Assembly (NCBI GenBank): GCA_038849555.1
Contig: JAWCMT010000026.1
Span: 1 to 23,634 of the forward strand
DNA: 23,634 nucleotides
Direction of reading: 5' to 3'
From: JAOAIV01 sp038849555
Lineage (GTDB): Archaea > Thermoproteota > Bathyarchaeia > Bathyarchaeales > Bathycorpusculaceae
The notes under the pieces were generated by a model. The model ran no database searches, was not told the origin of the DNA, and saw nothing but the letters and a program-made list of their open reading frames with translations. A program made the position numbers and the translations under genes. Positions within the stretch are counted from its first letter, which is position 1. Every line of letters starts with the position of its first letter. Positions 22,238 through 23,634 of the stretch are shown here, piece after piece.

Positions 22238-22276
22238 TTTGGCAGCCGATAGCCATTTACTGCAGAAACAGTAGAG
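22238..22276 (+). repeat. Diverged intergenic repeat, copy 2
   Basis: TAGCCATTTACTGCAGAAAC continuing AGTAGAG (22250-22276) matches 5724-5751 at 24 of 28 positions with one gap. Upstream, TTTGGCAGCC resembles TTTGCCGCC of the other copy. It lies between the MoaD-like gene and the TIM-barrel gene. Confidence 0.4.
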
Positions 22277-22356
22277 TGCTACCGGACGCAGAGAATAGAG
22301 TTATTAAGCGCAAACATACAAGGGTAAGCCTTGAAACTCGAACAGGATGAGCGCAA

Positions 22357-23142
22357 ATGTTTAAACCAAAAGTGGGTCTTTCCATGCTTTACTGTCTAAG
22401 CGAACCCTTCAGCAAAATGGTTAGGCGACTAACAGGCGCTGGAGAAAGCTATGTTGAAGTTCTCGATGAAGGACTACATGCGCTTAACAAAAAACGAGTT
22501 GCGACACTTAATCATATTGCCAAAGTCTATGGCATCGACTATACAGTGCATGCACCATTTGCAGATTTAAACATAGCTTCCCCCTCAAAGCTTATCCTGA
22601 ACGCTTCGCTTAAGCGGTTAAAGGAATCTATGGCGTATGCCGCCGCCTTGAATGCCAAGCTGTGGGTTTTTCATCCAGGAAACAAAACAGGTATCAGCAC
22701 ATTTTACCCAGGCGAAGACTGGAAACAAAACATTAAGAGCATAATTGAACTTCATGGAATCGCGGAAAAATATGGTTTAAACATGGCCATGGAAAATCTG
22801 CCGGAGAAATACGGCTTCATAATGAAACAACCTGAAGACTTCGCCAAGTTCTACCGAGAAACTGGCTTAAATGATATCGGCATTGTTTTGGATGTGGGAC
22901 ATGCAAATCTCGAGGCGCAGACAGAACCTTTCCTGAGGCAAATGCCTGATAAAATTGTGCATATCCATGCAAGCGATAACATGGGCGAGAACGATCAGCA
23001 CTTAGGAATTGGCGACGGCAAAATAGATTGGCAGCGCTTCGCAAAAATTCTCCGTGAAATTGCTTACGACAAAATGGTGATGGTTGAATCTACGGAGCAT
23101 GTGAAAGAAAGCTTGCAGAAACTAAGGAAACTGCTGGCTTAG
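22357..23142 (+). CDS. AP endonuclease 2-like / sugar phosphate isomerase-epimerase TIM barrel protein
   Basis: A 261-aa xylose isomerase-like TIM barrel. Metal-binding type motifs occur in order: TVHAPF, WVFHPGNKTG, MAMENLP, IVLDVGHAN, VHIHASDNMGENDQH, GIGDGKIDW and MVEST. These are the residues that bind two or three metals in endonuclease IV and in sugar isomerases of the fold. The HxHxSD...H pattern is shared by both, so DNA repair versus sugar metabolism cannot be settled here. The ATG at 22357 has no strong ribosome site; TATA-like ATTATAAG (22208-22215) and TTATTAAG (22302-22309) lie upstream. The stop overlaps the stop of the convergent RNase Z gene. Confidence 0.85.
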   Translation: MFKPKVGLSMLYCLSEPFSKMVRRLTGAGESYVEVLDEGLHALNKKRVATLNHIAKVYGIDYTVHAPFADLNIASPSKLILNASLKRLKESMAYAAALNAKLWVFHPGNKTGISTFYPGEDWKQNIKSIIELHGIAEKYGLNMAMENLPEKYGFIMKQPEDFAKFYRETGLNDIGIVLDVGHANLEAQTEPFLRQMPDKIVHIHASDNMGENDQHLGIGDGKIDWQRFAKILREIAYDKMVMVESTEHVKESLQKLRKLLA

Positions 23143-23633
23143 CTGTCTGGAAGCGGCAACTCCAACTCCATAAAATCTTCAGCCACAAGCACCTCACCGA
23201 AAATTTTCCGTGCCTGCTCCAGAAGAACGCTGGCATCAGCGTACCTGGCACTTATATGCGTCAAAACCAGCTTCTTCGCTTTTGCGTTCGCTGCTTGCTG
23301 CGCCGCTTGGCTTGGCGTTGAATGCCCATCTAACTCCGCCTTGTCGACTAACGTGTCATCAAAAGTTGCGTCATGAATCACCAGATCCGCGTTAGCTGCA
23401 AACTCGGCAAAGCCCTCAAAAGGCCGCGTATCTCCTGTGTAAACGATTTTTCGCCCCTGCCTTGGCGGACCCAAGACTTCAGCAGGACGCACAATTCGCC
23501 CATTCGGTAGCTTAACGTTTTCACCATGCTGCAGCCTTGACCACCACTCGCCTTCTGGTACACCTAAAGCGCGGGCTTTCTCGGGATAGAATCTTCCCGG
23601 ACGGGGCTTTTCCACAAGCGCATATGCCCAACC
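23139..23633 (-). CDS. rnz: Ribonuclease Z, C-terminal part; N-terminus beyond the window
   Basis: The frame is open to the window edge, so only about the last 164 residues are present. It begins WAYALVEKPRPGRF, the RNase Z substrate-arm region. Then come KIVYTGDTRPF and DLVIHDATFDD with metal-site aspartate, HSTPSQAAQQAANAKAKKLVLTH with the conserved His, and the HISARY segment. RNase Z is a metallo-beta-lactamase nuclease that trims the 3' end of tRNA precursors. The N-terminal HxHxDH motif must lie outside the window. A GTG at 23615 would look like a start but falls inside the conserved domain and should not be used. Confidence 0.93.
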   Translation of the reverse strand, partial: GWAYALVEKPRPGRFYPEKARALGVPEGEWWSRLQHGENVKLPNGRIVRPAEVLGPPRQGRKIVYTGDTRPFEGFAEFAANADLVIHDATFDDTLVDKAELDGHSTPSQAAQQAANAKAKKLVLTHISARYADASVLLEQARKIFGEVLVAEDFMELELPLPDS

Positions 23634-23634
23634 T

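Noticed and set aside
1..23634. tRNA, rRNA, CRISPR array, insertion sequence, intein or phage genes
   Set aside because: I looked for tRNA T-loop and acceptor patterns, regular repeat-spacer units, transposase motifs and inteins in aIF5B, and found none.

Overview
The window is archaeal chromosome. It carries archaeal or archaeal/eukaryotic-type information genes: exosome Rrp4/Rrp41/Rrp42, SBDS, 20S proteasome alpha subunit, L37Ae, KEOPS subunits Pcc1 and Cgi121, ABCE1, topoisomerase VI A and B, aIF5B and an archaeal-type RNase Z. Many starts are preceded by TATA boxes about 27-30 bases upstream (leaderless pattern) or by GGAGG-type ribosome sites. The V4R protein, the secreted beta-propeller protein and the DUF4342 protein would fit Bathyarchaeia (Thermoproteota), but that assignment is inference. 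A run of 10 N at 7719-7728 suggests a draft or metagenome assembly.

Layout. 1-3200: a truncated secreted propeller protein, a V4R protein, an unrecognised 229-aa protein and a four-helix membrane protein. 3201-5090: a cysteine synthase-family enzyme whose N-terminus is split by a frameshift, an MgtC/SapB protein and a small unknown protein. 5088-5769: the only long non-coding stretch; it may hold a structured RNA, and it holds one copy of a diverged repeat. 5770-10103: a tight minus-strand operon running psmA, SBDS, rrp4, rrp41 (broken by the assembly gap), rrp42, rpl37ae, pcc1. 10286-11986: a purine-type phosphoribosyltransferase overlapping Cgi121, convergent with a Tan1-like THUMP protein. 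12189-13371: an isoaspartyl peptidase/asparaginase and a 22-residue acidic microprotein gene with its own promoter-like element and a strong ribosome site. 13570-18076: ABCE1, top6B and top6A, all on plus. 18217-20659: a two-helix membrane peptide, a zinc-ribbon DUF4342 protein and aIF5B. 20693-22116: a minus-strand pair, MoaD/ThiS-like protein and Cys-rich radical SAM enzyme. 22357-23634: an AP-endonuclease-2-like TIM-barrel protein and the C-terminal part of RNase Z.

How the genes work together. The central operon couples RNA degradation (exosome), ribosome maturation (SBDS, L37Ae), protein degradation (proteasome) and tRNA t6A modification (Pcc1). Cgi121, the THUMP protein, RNase Z, aIF5B and ABCE1 add further tRNA and ribosome functions, so most of the window is core translation and RNA-quality machinery. 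The less ordinary material is the acidic microprotein, the frameshifted cysteine synthase with a cysteine-rich tail, the diverged intergenic repeat pair (5712-5751 and 22238-22276), the candidate RNA near 5270-5392, and the MoaD/radical SAM pair. No tRNA, rRNA, CRISPR array, insertion sequence or phage gene was seen.
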